A stretch of 64,000 bases of DNA, taken from positions 6,213,135 through 6,277,134 of the forward strand of contig OY848920.1 of NCBI GenBank assembly GCA_963693285.1, in the 5' to 3' direction. The translations under genes were made by a program, and so were the position numbers. The DNA comes from Xestospongia muta (Eukaryota > Porifera > Demospongiae > Haplosclerida > Petrosiidae). Shown here piece after piece: positions 11,846-22,805 of the stretch (position 1 is its first letter; every line of letters begins with the position of its first letter). Under the pieces are notes generated by a model. It saw only the letters and a list, made by a program, of their open reading frames with translations, was not told where the DNA came from and ran no database searches.

Positions 11846-13133
11846 TCTGCCAATTACTTGTTCAGTCATGTGAATCTCACCTCTGCTCACTACCCAGTGA
11901 GAGTCTTCTTGCTCTTGTCTTTGTCGAATAGCTTCTTCTTGTAACTGTAGAATATTTTGTTGAGCTTGTTGAAGAGCAGTGGTGGCTTCTTGAAGCTGCC
12001 AACTATACTCTATATCTCTACATTGCATTTCTCTGTCCTAGTCTTGTACCTGAGAATTTGTAACATGTAGTTCTTGAGTAAGACGCTGGATTTCATTGCC
12101 CTTCTTTGTAAATCTTGACGTAGCGTATTCGTAGCTTGTAGTCTTGTATGGGAAATTTGTAGTTGCTGAGTCAAACGCTGTATAACCCTGTCTTTCTGTA
12201 GAGTCAAATCCTGTCATTGTCTGTCTTTCTCTTGTACTTGATGATTGATAGCTTCCAATTGATGAGTAAGATCCAGAATTTCTTTATCCCTCGGTTTTAA
12301 ATCTTCTTGTAAATCTTGTTGCAATGTAAGAGGTTTGAGAGCTTGTAGCTGTTGAGTAAGATCCCATACTTTTCTATCTTGTAGTAAAGACTGGGATTTC
12401 TTAGCTTGTACCTGTACTTCTCTATCTTGCAGTAAAGGTTGAGATTTCTTAGCATGCAGTAGATGCTGTACTTCTCTGTTTTGATGTGAATTTTCTGGTG
12501 TTGGAGGTTGAATATCTAGTATTGGAGATACAATAGATGGAGGTGGTCTATATCCTACAGTAACAAGTAAAATCAGATTATTACATACATTGAATTTTAA
12601 TTAAAAAAAGCTTGTGAAAGTTTACATTGCAGACTATAAATTACGAACTTTACTTTTACGGCTCTCTGCCTTGTAATGAAGTCTGTTTGTTTCAAACTAT
12701 CCCGGTTATTTCGAATAGAAGGGTCTGCTCCATTTGATAATAACAACTCAACAAAATTCAAATCACCTGCATAACAAGGACATTTCTATGTGAACAAAAA
12801 GTACTGGTCAGCCTATAATATAACAATGTAAAAGCTGTTTAATGTATTGTTACACAGACGTATAGACTAAACTTATGGTTTCAGTATATAATTCTTTTTG
12901 TAGCCATTTTGAAGCTTTTCATGGCAGCCATTTTGCTCACTATGATAGTATAATAGTGAGACAAACAACTGTAGAGGACCTTCCTCTTTGTCCATGCACT
13001 AACTCAATATAATAAAATGTACATACATACTCACATTATTAATTGCATTAACATGTGCCCCTTGACTTATTAAATAGCTAGCTATTCTTGTGTGGCCTCT
13101 CATTGCTGCTCTGTGTAATGGAGTTCTTCCAAG
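11840..13133 (-). pseudogene. Ankyrin repeat plus coiled-coil protein, disrupted
   Basis: Exon 13035-13133 is exactly 99 nt, phase 0, and encodes one ankyrin repeat (LGRTPLHRAAMRGHTRIASY then ISQGAHVNAINN). A second ankyrin-like exon starts at 12766 (LNFVELLLSNGADPSIRNN). The long exon from 12557 down to about 11840 opens Pro-rich (YRPPPSIVSPILDIQPPTP) and then becomes a Gln/Leu-rich coiled coil of repeating units such as LTQQLQALKPL and RLTQELHVTNSQVQD. It contains a stop near 12213, a frame shift near 12095 and a stop near 12042. The coil runs into the 3' edge of the oppositely oriented truncated GPCR. One repeat per phase-0 exon is also the plan of the ankyrin gene at 50-63 kb, so the two are probably relatives. 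Likely a cytoplasmic scaffold; partner unknown. Confidence 0.6.
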
Positions 13134-13548
13134 CTGAATAAAAGAGATAGTAATTAAATATAATAAATATAAATATCAGATGCCAGTGTGATAAGACATC
13201 TCAGAGATCTCAAATTTAATAGCTATGGCACTTGTCTACTTGTCTAACCAATGTGTGCTGGTTAGTTAATATATAAAAAAATTGGAAATTTGGCCATTTG
13301 TTGGCAGATATAAATTAAACCCACCAAAATATTCATATTAATATTAATTATAATTAATAGTCAGAATTTACTAAACCACAAATCTTTAATCCTCCAAAAA
13401 TCATTTAGGAAAAAATTCAGTAAATTTCCAAATTTTGTCCTCACCAAATTAATCTACTATGACATATATATATAGTTTAAGTAAACAAACTGAAGAGACA
13501 ACAAACAAACAATTGCCACTCTAAAACCACAATAGGTTGACTACTACT

Positions 13549-13619
13549 CTTCTCCTCCTTATTTAAAATTCACTGTGAATACAGTATAGTAGTAGTGAGT
13601 TTTAAATAAGGAGGAGAAG
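13549..13619. repeat. 71-bp perfect-arm hairpin
   Basis: Left arm 13549-13574 and right arm 13594-13619 are reverse complements over 26 bases with one mismatch (cttctcctccttatttaaaa). A 19-base loop lies between. It sits just outside the LINE fragment, in what would be an intron of the minus-strand ankyrin gene. It could be a MITE core or a fold-back made at insertion. Confidence 0.8.
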
Positions 13620-13639
13620 CATGCTTATAGAAGTTATGG

Positions 13640-14390
13640 TAGATGATTCCAAAGGTTTGTGAGCTTTAGAGCGGACTGATTGGAGACCATGATAAATTAG
13701 AGGTGATAATAATACCAAGATATTTAAAAGATTTGACTTACTCAAGTTGAGAACCATTTAAGAAAAGAGGAAGGAGGGAGGTTAGAAAAGAGGGAGACTT
13801 ACGAGAGACAATCATGTATTGTTTTTTTAGAGTTGATGGTAAGATGACAAGAAGTAATTCACATGAAATAAGATTGATGTTGTACTGAACTGTGGATATT
13901 TAAGTTGTAGAAGAAATTTCTTGAAAGAAAAGAATGTCATCAGCATAAAGAGTGAGGGTGGCTGAAGAGAGGAGGGACAGTTTAGCAATGTCATTTATGA
14001 TATGTTGATGAATAAGATAATAGAGCCCTGGGGCACACCAGAGGTTACTTCAGATTTAGAAGATAGAGCTATGATTACTTGTTGAGTACGGCCTTGCAGA
14101 TAGCTATGGAGCCAAACTAGAAGAAGAGGAGGAAGGTCAAGCGAAGATAAAGAGTCAAGTAGAGGTTTGTGAGACAGAGTCAAATGCTTTAGTGAAATCA
14201 AAGAAAACTGCACAGACTGCATTTTTGTGATCCAGTAAAGAAAACCAAGAATAGACAATTGATAATATAGCTGTTTTAGTTGAGAATCCTGGTCGGAAAC
14301 CAAACTGACAGTTAGAGAGGATGTTGTGAGCAGAGCAGAATTCATACAGATAGTTGTTTTAGTCAATGCGGACAATGTACTAATAACAAC
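13640..14390 (-). mobile_element. LINE reverse-transcriptase fragment, decayed
   Basis: The minus strand carries ordered reverse-transcriptase motifs across shifting frames: KHLTLSHKPLLDSLSSLDLP (finger/palm), the palm segment SEVTSGVPQGS near 14040, the catalytic box LYADDILF near 13945, and VKSFKYLGIIITSNLSWSP near 13720, typical of non-LTR elements of the CR1/Jockey kind. No endonuclease, poly-A tail or target-site duplication is seen. Frameshifts and stops make it inactive. Confidence 0.75.
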
Positions 14391-14394
14391 ATAC

Positions 14395-14442
14395 CGTATA
14401 GCCGGAAATTTTTGCGTAGCTCTATCATTCCATTTGCTGTGG
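14395..14442 (-). CDS. Possible 48-nt exon
   Basis: Acceptor tattccag before 14442 and donor tacg/gtatgt after 14395 bracket a short open segment reading ATANGMIELRKNFRLY. The ANGMIELR part could be the first helix of an ankyrin repeat, which would make this an upstream exon of the 11.8-13.1 kb gene interrupted by the LINE. Very short, so tentative. Confidence 0.25.
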
Positions 14443-14854
14443 CTGGAATAGATAAACAATAATTATGTACAGTTATTTCAGAGTACATCTAACTACCAAC
14501 ATAATGATGTTAATTAGAGGATACCGTAGCTCTTATGGAAATGATTAAAATGTCTAATTTCCCACACTAGTCACACTAATATTTTAGACACAAGTTTAAG
14601 CAAGAGGACTGGCAATGAGTGAGGGCTTCCTAAACTATAGTTTGTTGTTCAGGTTAATTCCACTTTTGTTTAGAATAATCCATAATACCAAGAAGCAGGC
14701 CATATGGGTAACTAAAGTCTAAGATGATACAAAGACTACTATAGAAGCAGCAAAAGAGAAAAAATATATTTACAGGTAATAATATAGGGTTATTTTTGGC
14801 TCAGGGCCCACTCTATGTACATGTATACATTAATGTATCTACAATGTAACTTAC

Positions 14855-14965
14855 TGTTGTTTTAAATAAGTTTCATATTCCCTTGCGGAATTATTCTGTC
14901 TAAGTTCTCTAAATGTCGCCAACAAACAAATGTATTCATGCTCACTTCCATATTGTATTCGCAGG
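14855..14965 (-). CDS. Possible exon, unassigned
   Basis: About 36 open codons on minus (LRIQYGSEHEYICLLATF, later REYETYLKQQ) end at a consensus donor aaca/gtaagtt. The acceptor is not clear. Charged, possibly helical. It could follow the membrane-helix exon at 15.6-15.7 kb in one transcript. No family recognised. Confidence 0.25.
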
Positions 14966-15610
14966 TATGATAAGATCACATTTCATAATATACATCTCTA
15001 CCCACATAAACTTTTCATGAATATATAGACCTTATAGCAGATTTATATTTGAAATGTAGAAGCTTATATCTTAAACAGCTAGTTTCTTCATTATGCATAA
15101 TCAGCAAAGTGGCAGGTTTTACAGACCTGATGACAAGCTTTATCAGTTCTGTCAGTGTTTATGGGTCTATAAGGATTATAAATTGGCCAACCTGAGAATT
15201 TATAAGACTATTGCTCAACAGCCATGTACTATATTATGAATCAATAGGGAACAAGTAGTATAAATCTCATGATATATCAGATATATCATAGTTCATTAAT
15301 CTATATGGGTTATATAAAATTGCCAGTGTGGTCATGAACACGTCCCTATAACCACACCCACAATTGCACAACCAGCAGACACACCCTATACACTCAAAAA
15401 ATAATTTGTGAGAAAGCATTGTCCTTTTCATGAACTTTGACCTGTACTTTTTTTTTACTTTGCTCATACATACTGCCATGTCATGTATGCTTCATTTCAA
15501 GTACAGGACATTTACAACTCTACAACTATTGTGCAACAATTGATCAATTGTTGTATCAGACATCAATTAAAATAATAATAAACATGGCATATAATCACTA
15601 TTATACTTAC

Positions 15611-15725
15611 TAGGTGAATGATAATGTCCAAAGAGATAGCCAACTTCAATGCTAGAACTAGACTGGCACTAATTACAGCACTGATTGTGACGAGCCACAT
15701 GTAATGTCCTGGGCCATATTCGAAG
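15611..15725 (-). CDS. Transmembrane-helix exon
   Basis: Minus-strand exon with acceptor ttttactattag and donor ccta/gtaagt. It encodes a juxtamembrane piece (FEYGPGHYMWLV) and one hydrophobic helix of about 23 residues (TISAVISASLVLALKLAISL). Such an exon would suit a receptor between ectodomain and kinase, but it lies 3' of the kinase exons on this strand, so it belongs either to another gene or to a rearranged copy. No domain beyond the helix. Confidence 0.4.
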
Positions 15726-16379
15726 CTAATAGTAAAATATGATGAATGAATTAGAAAGAATTATGTGTAAGCAAAAGCAGCTAATTTAACTGGTGATATA
15801 ATGTAAAGGGATACCTGTTCCTCAATATTTAGAAGACACGACAATTGAAATTTGATGTCCTTAAGATAAAAGAACTAACAAAAACAGTAAAAATGGTATG
15901 AAGAATGTCCATGTGAAAGAGTGTGTCCTCCCCATACTGCAATAATCTCTCTAACCTCGTAGTATTCTTGTCTATATAGTTCTTTAGCAAGATCAAAATC
16001 ACCAATCTTTACAACAAAATCTGCTCCTTTACTTGACACAAGACATTTAAGTGCAGTAAGATCTCTGTGAATGAAATGTTGTTACTCCAAGTATCAACAC
16101 ACATGAGTAACATCTAATGCTATCAGAACAAGTTGTGTCAAAGTCAATAATATGGGACTCTATAAAGGAACAAATGAATGGGTAAATAGTTGTATAGATG
16201 AATGGTATGCAAATGGATGATGAATAGACAGTCAAATGGACATCACAATAAATGAATGGATAGATAAACAAGTGAGTAAACAAAAAATCATTAATGAGTT
16301 GATTGATAAGGTTTAAAGGAGTACAATCAGATCAAGTGACTTTATTTATCATGTGACACTCACATGTTCTCATTTAGCT

Positions 16380-17020
16380 TCTTTTAGGAATTTTGATAAG
16401 TAATCCTCTGACATTAATTCCATAATGATATAAATAGGACATCATCAAGACATACCTCTAACAACTTCATATTGTTTTGAAGATTAAAATTACTGTAATA
16501 GAAAGAAATTAACAGATATTATGTAAAAAAAATACGATTCACTCATAAGAGTTGTTTCTGACAGGAATTAACTTTGTTCTTCAGCTGTACTGCTCTTCTT
16601 TAGTGTTTTAATATCCACAGGGGTGGGGCCTATTCCTTGACCTAGAAAATCTATAGCTGTACCTTGGAGTACTTTGCCAAATTCATCTTAATCAATAAAT
16701 CTGTCTAGTGTATGAAAACAGAGAGAGAAAGAGATCATGTCATCATTATTGCCATTGTTATGAACCTACAAGATGGTTATGTACCGGATGATGCTTTGGT
16801 ATACATCATAGAGTCACTCTTTTCACTTTCTCTATAGAATTACATGTTGTCAAAGTTATTGTGTAGGGAACATCATTGTATAACTATCATTGTTTAAGTA
16901 GATAGCTCATTGAAGGTCCGCAAACAATTACTAAATTTTTAGTGTTAGTAGGATCCATTGATCAGAAAAACAATGATCATATTTATAATACATTCTAATC
17001 AGCAATATCAAGATGGTTAG
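16380..17020. other. AT-rich spacer between kinase exons
   Basis: Apart from the two short kinase-like pieces noted above, this is AT-rich intronic sequence with no further coding signal. Confidence 0.4.
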
Positions 17021-17215
17021 ATGGAGCTTATATTCAGTTAATATATAGGGGCTTATACTCAATAACAATATAAAGGGGCTTATGCTTGGTAATCACACAA
17101 AAGGCCTATTCTCAGTAATGATATAAAGAGATTTTGTCCTCAGTAATGATTACAATGGCTTATATCCAGTAATGACATAGAGAGGCTTTTATTCAGTAAT
17201 GATATAGAGGGGCTA
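17020..17215. repeat. Degenerate minisatellite, about 35-bp unit
   Basis: Six or so imperfect copies of ggggcttatactcagtaatg followed by atataaa lie head to tail. They are inside an intron of the kinase remnant. No coding meaning. Confidence 0.7.
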
Positions 17216-17653
17216 AGCATTAAGTTCCTATTATTTTGATACTCACTTGTATTTTAGAATATATTGAAGTATTTCTTGTCCATCCTTGTCTGGTTTATTC
17301 CATATTATATTCTCCTTATCAGATATTGTAAAAACAGGTTTTGTCAGGAACACCTGCTATTCAATGAATTAAAATAAGACAGAATGTTGTTACCATATTG
17401 AGACACATTTTAATTCAAAAAATGTTCATAAATGTTTGTCTAAGAGACATATACATGTACTATATGTATAATACATTATATAATTGAGTAAAACTTACGT
17501 CTCATCAATTCAATGATATTTAAACTCTTAAAGACTACACCTGTAATATACATTTCACTGTAATGTACAGATTTGTAGGTCCACTGAATGTACAGGCTAT
17601 AATTAGTGTAGGAGGAAACATTAAGGAATGTAAAGCGCAGTTGAAGAGGATAG

Positions 17654-18676
17654 TTAGACATAGAAGAGAGTTATCCCTTCTGATATTATAGATAATCTAG
17701 CTAAAAGGCACATAAGAGAAGGGGAAGCATAGAAGTCATCATTGAGGTAAGGGCTGATATCTATTTTATGATGATTTGGTCTACTAACAGCATCAGGATG
17801 AGCCCCACAAGCAAGGAGCACTGTTTGAGCTATTTTGAGAGGTCAATTAATAATCACCATGTCCAACATCATTTACAAATGCATTACTACCAATTGCATT
17901 ACTATTCTAGCAATGCATTACTATTCTAGCAATAAAGAGATAAATTGTTACTCATTTTTGGTTTTGATATTGATATTGCAAGATAGAAGTAAGTTGAAGA
18001 TCGTGGTGTAGGAAATATGAGTCATTTCTCAATGGCTTCATAACAAAAAAAAGACTCATCAATCCCTTGCACTGGATTGTCAAAAAGATAATGCAGTAAC
18101 AACAGTAGATTGATAGAATATACAGTATGATCCAGAGAAAGTCAGACATGTACAAGGGTATTTTAGTTGCATTGGTGGCACTTAGTCCTTGATATTCCAC
18201 GTGATTGCTTAAAAACAGCATAAACATATTTAAAGATCTTGTGGTATGTTGTAAAGGCTATTATACATATATGTTAGTCCATATTCAATAAGATATTCTA
18301 GGTCATTTAGATCACTTGTAACATTCTCTTTAAGATGGAAGTGAAGCATTTCTGTAGCTTGAAGCCACAATGACAAACCTTCAGTGAAAAGATTAATAGA
18401 CAACATCCACTGTCTAAAGACAAACAAATATTTTATAATAGTTATATCACTATAACCAAGAAAATGTTCTCTGATGATAAGACATTGATACAAGAGGTAG
18501 ACCAGTGTAGACATGTTCGTTAAGTCAATATATTTCTCATCGAACTCTTCAATGCATATCACCTCAGTAAGACCACCATGAACTTCAATTAATTCAGACA
18601 AAGTAGGAGGTGATAGTTTTAAACCTTCAATAAATTTACTTAAACATTTTTCTATTTCTGATGCTTCAACAAAATG
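17654..18676 (-). CDS. FEM1-like protein, C-terminal part
   Basis: A long exon from 18676 (acceptor ttttattttag) to about 18230 and a terminal exon from about 17835 to a stop at 17654-17656. The long exon contains QCLIIREHFLGYSDITIIKY and INLFTEGLSLWLQATEM, matching the TPR-like region of FEM1 proteins (ALLIRERILGPSHPDT and INLWKYAL types). The last exon has VLLACGAHPDA and SLMCLLARLS, matching the FEM1 C-terminal ankyrin repeat and the TLQCLAARAL box. FEM1 proteins are Cullin-2 substrate receptors that read C-terminal degrons. The usual penultimate ankyrin repeat is not found between the exons, and the long exon runs into a stop at 18230, so this copy is partial or decayed. The N-terminal ankyrin repeats are not seen in the window. 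Confidence 0.6.
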
Positions 18677-18889
18677 CTAAAATAAAAGAAACCAGCATTA
18701 AGCAAAATCTTAATAACCTTTAGACTAGTAGGACAGAGTGGATGCTTAGTGATAGTATTTTAAATATCAATAACATCTTGAGCATGATGATCTATTTTAT
18801 AATCTGCTTCCATGAAATATTTTTAATAAGCTACAAATAAACCTTTTATGTTAAAGGCACAATGCTTGTGGTGTTTTCAACAAAAGAAG

Positions 18890-19450
18890 CAACTGTAAGC
18901 ATATTTATTTATTACTTTAATTACACTAATTGTTTTAATAACATTTTTATTAATTACATAATTACTCATAATTAATAACTCTAATTATGTACACTTAATT
19001 ACCTTAAGCATGTGTTAGCAAATTACTTTCACATGTAATTGAACATAAATTACACGTATAATTAATGCAATTAATTAGAGACCATTAGTTCATTAATTTA
19101 TTTAAGTAGAAACTAATTACTTTTAATTAATTTAATTATTTTTTTACTTGGTTTACTCAACTTAAGTAATTTAACAAGTGTCGATAAATTAGTTTTATTA
19201 CTTTTAATCAATAAATTTTATTATGTTTAATTAATTGCTTTAGCAATCTTTAATTATTTGATCATGTTCCTTCAATGAATTAACTTTAATGAAGTAGTTA
19301 AACTTGATTGTTTTGCTCAGCTACTTTTGATTAATTTGTATATTTAACTTTTATTAATTCACTTAATTCAATTTTAATTTTTTATTTTAATATTTGAATT
19401 AAATTTAATTAATATCATTTTACTATCATAATACACATTGACTGTTACTT
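18890..19450. repeat. TTAATTA-rich low-complexity tract
   Basis: More than 500 bases made almost only of permuted ttaatta and aattac words, with no GC-rich interruption and no ORF. It resembles a degenerated simple satellite and lies just before the left arm of the palindrome. Confidence 0.6.
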
Positions 19451-19859
19451 CAGTCATGCCAACACATTCTGGTTCAACCATCAATTATATTGGATGTGTC
19501 CCAAGTTGAATCACCTCATAATAAGTTATTTTATAATATAATTAATTTTCTTTCCCAGAAAAGCCCTGGAAATCTGACTGTTAATCAGGTTTTGTAAGCT
19601 TTTCCTCCAGATGACATACTCACCTTTATCTATTTTTCTAGACTAAGATTGTAAAGAGATTCATTAATTTACATGCAATTATACTAAAGAAACAAAGGGC
19701 ATTATTGTGTAGAAAAAATAGGTATAACCTAGATGGTAATTGTATTATGTCTACAGAGAAAATGGCAGTGGGTGAGGTGTATTATAACAACACCCTATTA
19801 GTAAAACTAACCCTCAAATCTGTATCTAGCAGCAAGCACACACCCACTCATTAAGCTTT

Positions 19860-20070
19860 ATAGCCACACCCACCAAATACTTTGGGTGTGGCTTATTTTG
19901 ACCACACCTCATATTTTAATTCATACTGAAGGTAGTCTCATTTCCAACCCCAAAAATTTTTGGTATGTATGCGGCTGGAAACGAGACTATTAATTAGTTC
20001 CTTGTGACTTCCTCAGCTTTCTGTCTGGACAATATACTCACCTTTGTCCTTTGCTCTAGAGGAATACTTC
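19860..20070. repeat. Outer left arm of the inverted duplication
   Basis: This stretch recurs in reverse complement at 25321-25640. Shared words include cctctagagcaaaggacaaa followed by ggtgagtatat (minus strand here, plus strand there), and the ttaaaatatgaggtgtggtc segment. The first word ends in a consensus donor gtgagt, so both arms carry the same possible small exon on opposite strands. A weaker relative (tctagaaaaatagataaagg) lies on minus near 19620-19645. Confidence 0.6.
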
Positions 20071-20176
20071 TTTTAAACTTTAATAGATTCTTAACACTCA
20101 CCTTAACTTACTGTTAAAAATTGTACAGTCGTGTATGATATATAAGAAAGTACAGATACAGATACATAAGTTATTA

Positions 20177-20331
20177 CCATTACCAAATGTAATACTACCA
20201 AATGTAATACTACCAAATGTAATACTATCGAATATAACACTGCCAAATGTAATACTACCAAATGTAATACTACCAAATGTAATACTACCAAATATAACAC
20301 TGCCAAATGTAATACTGCCAGTCATTACATT
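20177..20331. repeat. 15-bp minisatellite (accaaatgtaatact)n
   Basis: About ten head-to-tail copies of accaaatgtaatact with small changes. Reverse-complement copies occur at 22533-22632, so the tandem exon array between them is flanked by inverted minisatellites. The long ORFs on both strands here are repeat artefacts. Confidence 0.85.
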
Positions 20332-20365
20332 ACATGTCCAGATGTAGTGTATGTTATTAACTTAC

Positions 20366-22483
20366 CCCCTCAGACGTTTTGAGATAGTGAATGTCTTGAG
20401 CCTCGATCCTGACGTCCAACGATGCTATAGAAATAAAAGAGAAAATAACAGTAATGATGCATTATAAATTAATATCAACTAATAGTGTGTGCTGTTAACT
20501 CACACCCCCAGAGTCTTTGAGATAGTGAATGTCTTGACCCTCGATCCTGACGTCCAACGATGCTACAGAAATAAAATAAAAATAACAGTAATGATGTATT
20601 ATAAATTAATTTTTAACTAGTAATGTGTGCTGTTAACTCACACCCCCAGAGTCTTTGAGATAGGGAATGTCTTGAGCCTCAATCCTGATGTCCAACGATG
20701 CTACAGAAATAAAATAAAAATAACAGTAATGATGTATTATAAATTAATTTTTAACTAGTAATGTGTGCTGTTAACTCACACCCCCAGAGTCTTTGAGATA
20801 GGGAATGTCTTGAGCCTCAATCCTGATGTCCAACGATGCTATAGAAATAAAAGAAAAATAACAATAATAATGTATTATAAATTAATATCAACTAGTAGTG
20901 TGTGCTGTTAACTCACACCCCCAGAGTCTTTGAGATAGTGAATGTCTTGAGCCTCGATCCTGACGTCCAACGATGCTATAGAAATAAAAGAAAAATGACA
21001 GTAATGATGCATTATAAATTAATATCAACTAGTAGTGTGTGCTGTTAACTCACACCCCCAGAGTCTTTGTGATAGTGAATGTCTTGAGCCTCGATCCTGA
21101 TGTCCAACGATGCTATAGAAATAAAAGAAAAATAACAATAATGATGTATTATAAATTAATATCAACTAGTAGTGTGTGCTGTTAACTCACACCCCCAGAG
21201 TCTTTGTGATAGTGAATGTCTTGAGCCTCGATCCTGATGTCCAACGATGCTATAGAAATAAAAGAAAAATAACAATAATGATGTATTATAAATTAATATC
21301 AACTAGTAGTGTGTGCTGTTAACTCACACCCCCAGAGTCTTTGTGATAGTGAATGTCTTGAGCCTCGATCCTGATGTCCAACGATGCTATAGAAATAAAA
21401 GAAAAATAACAATAATGATGTATTATAAATTAATATCAACTATTAGTGTGTGCTGTTAACTCACACCCCCAGAGTCTTTGTGATAGTGAATGTCTTGAGC
21501 CTCGATCCTGACGTCCAACGATGCTATAGAAATAAAAAAAAAATAACAATAATGATGCATTATAAATTAATATCAACTAGTAGTGTGTGCTGTTAACTCA
21601 CACCCCCAGAGTCTTTGTGATAGTGAATGTCTTGAGCCTCGATCCTGATGTCCAACGATGCTATAGAAATAAAAGAAAAATAACAATAATGATGTATTAT
21701 AAATTAATATCAACTAGTAGTGTGTGCTGTTAACTCACACCCCCAGAGTCTTTGTGATAGTGAATGTCTTGAGCCTCGATCCTGATGTCCAACGATGCTA
21801 TAGAAATAAAAGAAAAATAACAATAATGATGTATTATAAATTAATATCAACTAGTAGTGTGTGCTGTTAACTCACACCCCCAGAGTCTTTGCGATAGTGA
21901 ATGTCTTGAGCCTCGATCCTGATGTCCAACGATGCTATAGAAATAAAAGAAAAATAACAGTAATGATGCATTATAAATTAATATCAACTAGTAGTGTGTG
22001 CTGTTAACTCACACCCCCAGAGTCTTTGTGATAGTGAATGTCTTGAGCCTCGATCCTGAGGTCCAACGATGCTATAGAAATAAAAGAAAAATAACAGTAA
22101 TGATGCATTATAAATTAATATCAACTAGTAGTGTGTGCTGTTAACTCACACCCCCAGAGTCTTTGTGATAGTGAATGTCTTGAGCCTCGATCCTGAGGTC
22201 CAACGATGCTATAGAAATAAAAGAGAAAATAACAGTAATGATGCATTATAAATTAATATCAACTAGTAGTGTGTGCTGTTAACTCACACCCCCAGAGTCT
22301 TTGAGATAGTGAATGTCTTGAGCCTCGATCCTGACGTCCAACGATGCTATAGAAATAAAAGAAAAATAACATTAATGATGTATTATAAATTAATATCAAC
22401 TAGTAGTGTGTGCTGTTAACTCACACCCCCAGAGTCTTTGCAATAGTGAATGTCTTGAGCCTCGATCCTGACGTCCAACGATG
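20366..22483 (-). repeat. Tandem array of 16 exon-like 137-bp units
   Basis: Sixteen copies, period 137 (three steps of 138), recognised by gtccaacgatgct at 20414, 20552, 20690, 20828, 20965, 21102, 21239, 21376, 21513, 21650, 21787, 21924, 22061, 22198, 22336 and 22473. On the minus strand each unit has a pyrimidine tract and acceptor (cttttatttctatag), a 59-nt segment (first 20366-20424, last 22425-22483) and a donor (gtgagt, or gtaagt in the 20366 copy), so introns would be about 78 nt. The 59-nt segment has no stop in any frame in the 15 regular copies; one frame reads SLDVRIEAQDIHYLKDSGG. Because 59 is not a multiple of three, joining successive copies cycles through all frames without a stop. 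The copy nearest 20366 differs at its 3' end and has a stop in one frame. Copies are nearly identical in both exon and intron, so the expansion is recent or homogenised. Whether it is transcribed is unknown. Confidence 0.8.
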
Positions 22484-22532
22484 CTATAGAAATAAAACGA
22501 AATAGAGAGTAATGCTGTATGAGGCACTGATA

Positions 22533-22632
22533 TTACAATATTACATTAACGATATTACATTTGGCAGTATTAAATTTGGCAGTGTTACATTTGATAGTAT
22601 TACATTTGGTAATATTACATTTTGTAGTATTA
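22533..22632. repeat. Inverted copies of the 15-bp minisatellite
   Basis: Repeats of tattacatttggcag and variants, the reverse complement of the unit at 20177-20331. Together the two tracts bracket the 16-copy array. Confidence 0.75.
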
Positions 22633-22681
22633 GATTATAATGTCATAGTACCAGTTAAAGTTTTTACATTAATACACTTAC

Positions 22682-22805
22682 CAATTATTAAGTGCTTCAT
22701 CTGCATGTATTTGTATGTGTAAAATATAAGATCAGGTAATACTGTTCAAGTATACAATATGATATTAAATAAATATACCATTACACTGATATTGAAGCTG
22801 TCTAT
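22682..22805 (-). CDS. Two possible micro-exons
   Basis: Two very short minus-strand segments have good borders: 22779-22805 (acceptor cttcaag, donor aatg/gtatat, reading DRQLQYQCN) and 22682-22700 (acceptor catgcag, donor attg/gtaagt). If real they would be 5' exons of the transcript that enters the tandem exon array. Their size makes chance matches possible. Confidence 0.2.

Larger units (their letters stand above)
15956..17353 (-). pseudogene. FN3-tyrosine kinase remnant (ROS/ALK/insulin-receptor-like), pseudokinase
   Basis: Ordered minus-strand pieces: an FN3 strand pair at 17247-17353 (ENIIWNKPDKDGQEILQYIL); a Gly-loop/VAIK-like segment near 16570-16680 (EFGKVLQGTAIDFLG, PTPVDIKTLKK); a hinge and helix D near 16380-16440 (IYIIMELMSEDYLSKFL); and the catalytic exon 15956-16064 (RDLTALKCLV, KIGDFDLAKELYRQEYYE). 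The order and the YRQEYYE activation loop resemble ROS1/insulin-receptor-type kinases. The catalytic-loop Asn is Lys, and DFG is DFD, so metal binding should fail. In-frame stops occur near 16572 and after FLKEAK near 16380, and nothing after the activation loop (no APE) is found. A dead or decaying receptor kinase. Its TM exon, if any, is out of order at 15.6 kb. Confidence 0.65.

Noticed and set aside
16047..16283. Minus ORF rich in Phe/Ile/Tyr overlapping the kinase exon
   Set aside because: It is a different frame of intron and kinase sequence, with a tandem atggatag-like composition.
20098..20347. Three overlapping ORFs of repeating FGSIT or NVILP
   Set aside because: They are frames of the 15-bp minisatellite, open because its unit is a multiple of three without stops.
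20366..22483. CRISPR-like regularly spaced repeats
   Set aside because: Whole 137-bp units are near-identical with no variable spacers, no leader and no cas genes, and the surroundings are eukaryotic.
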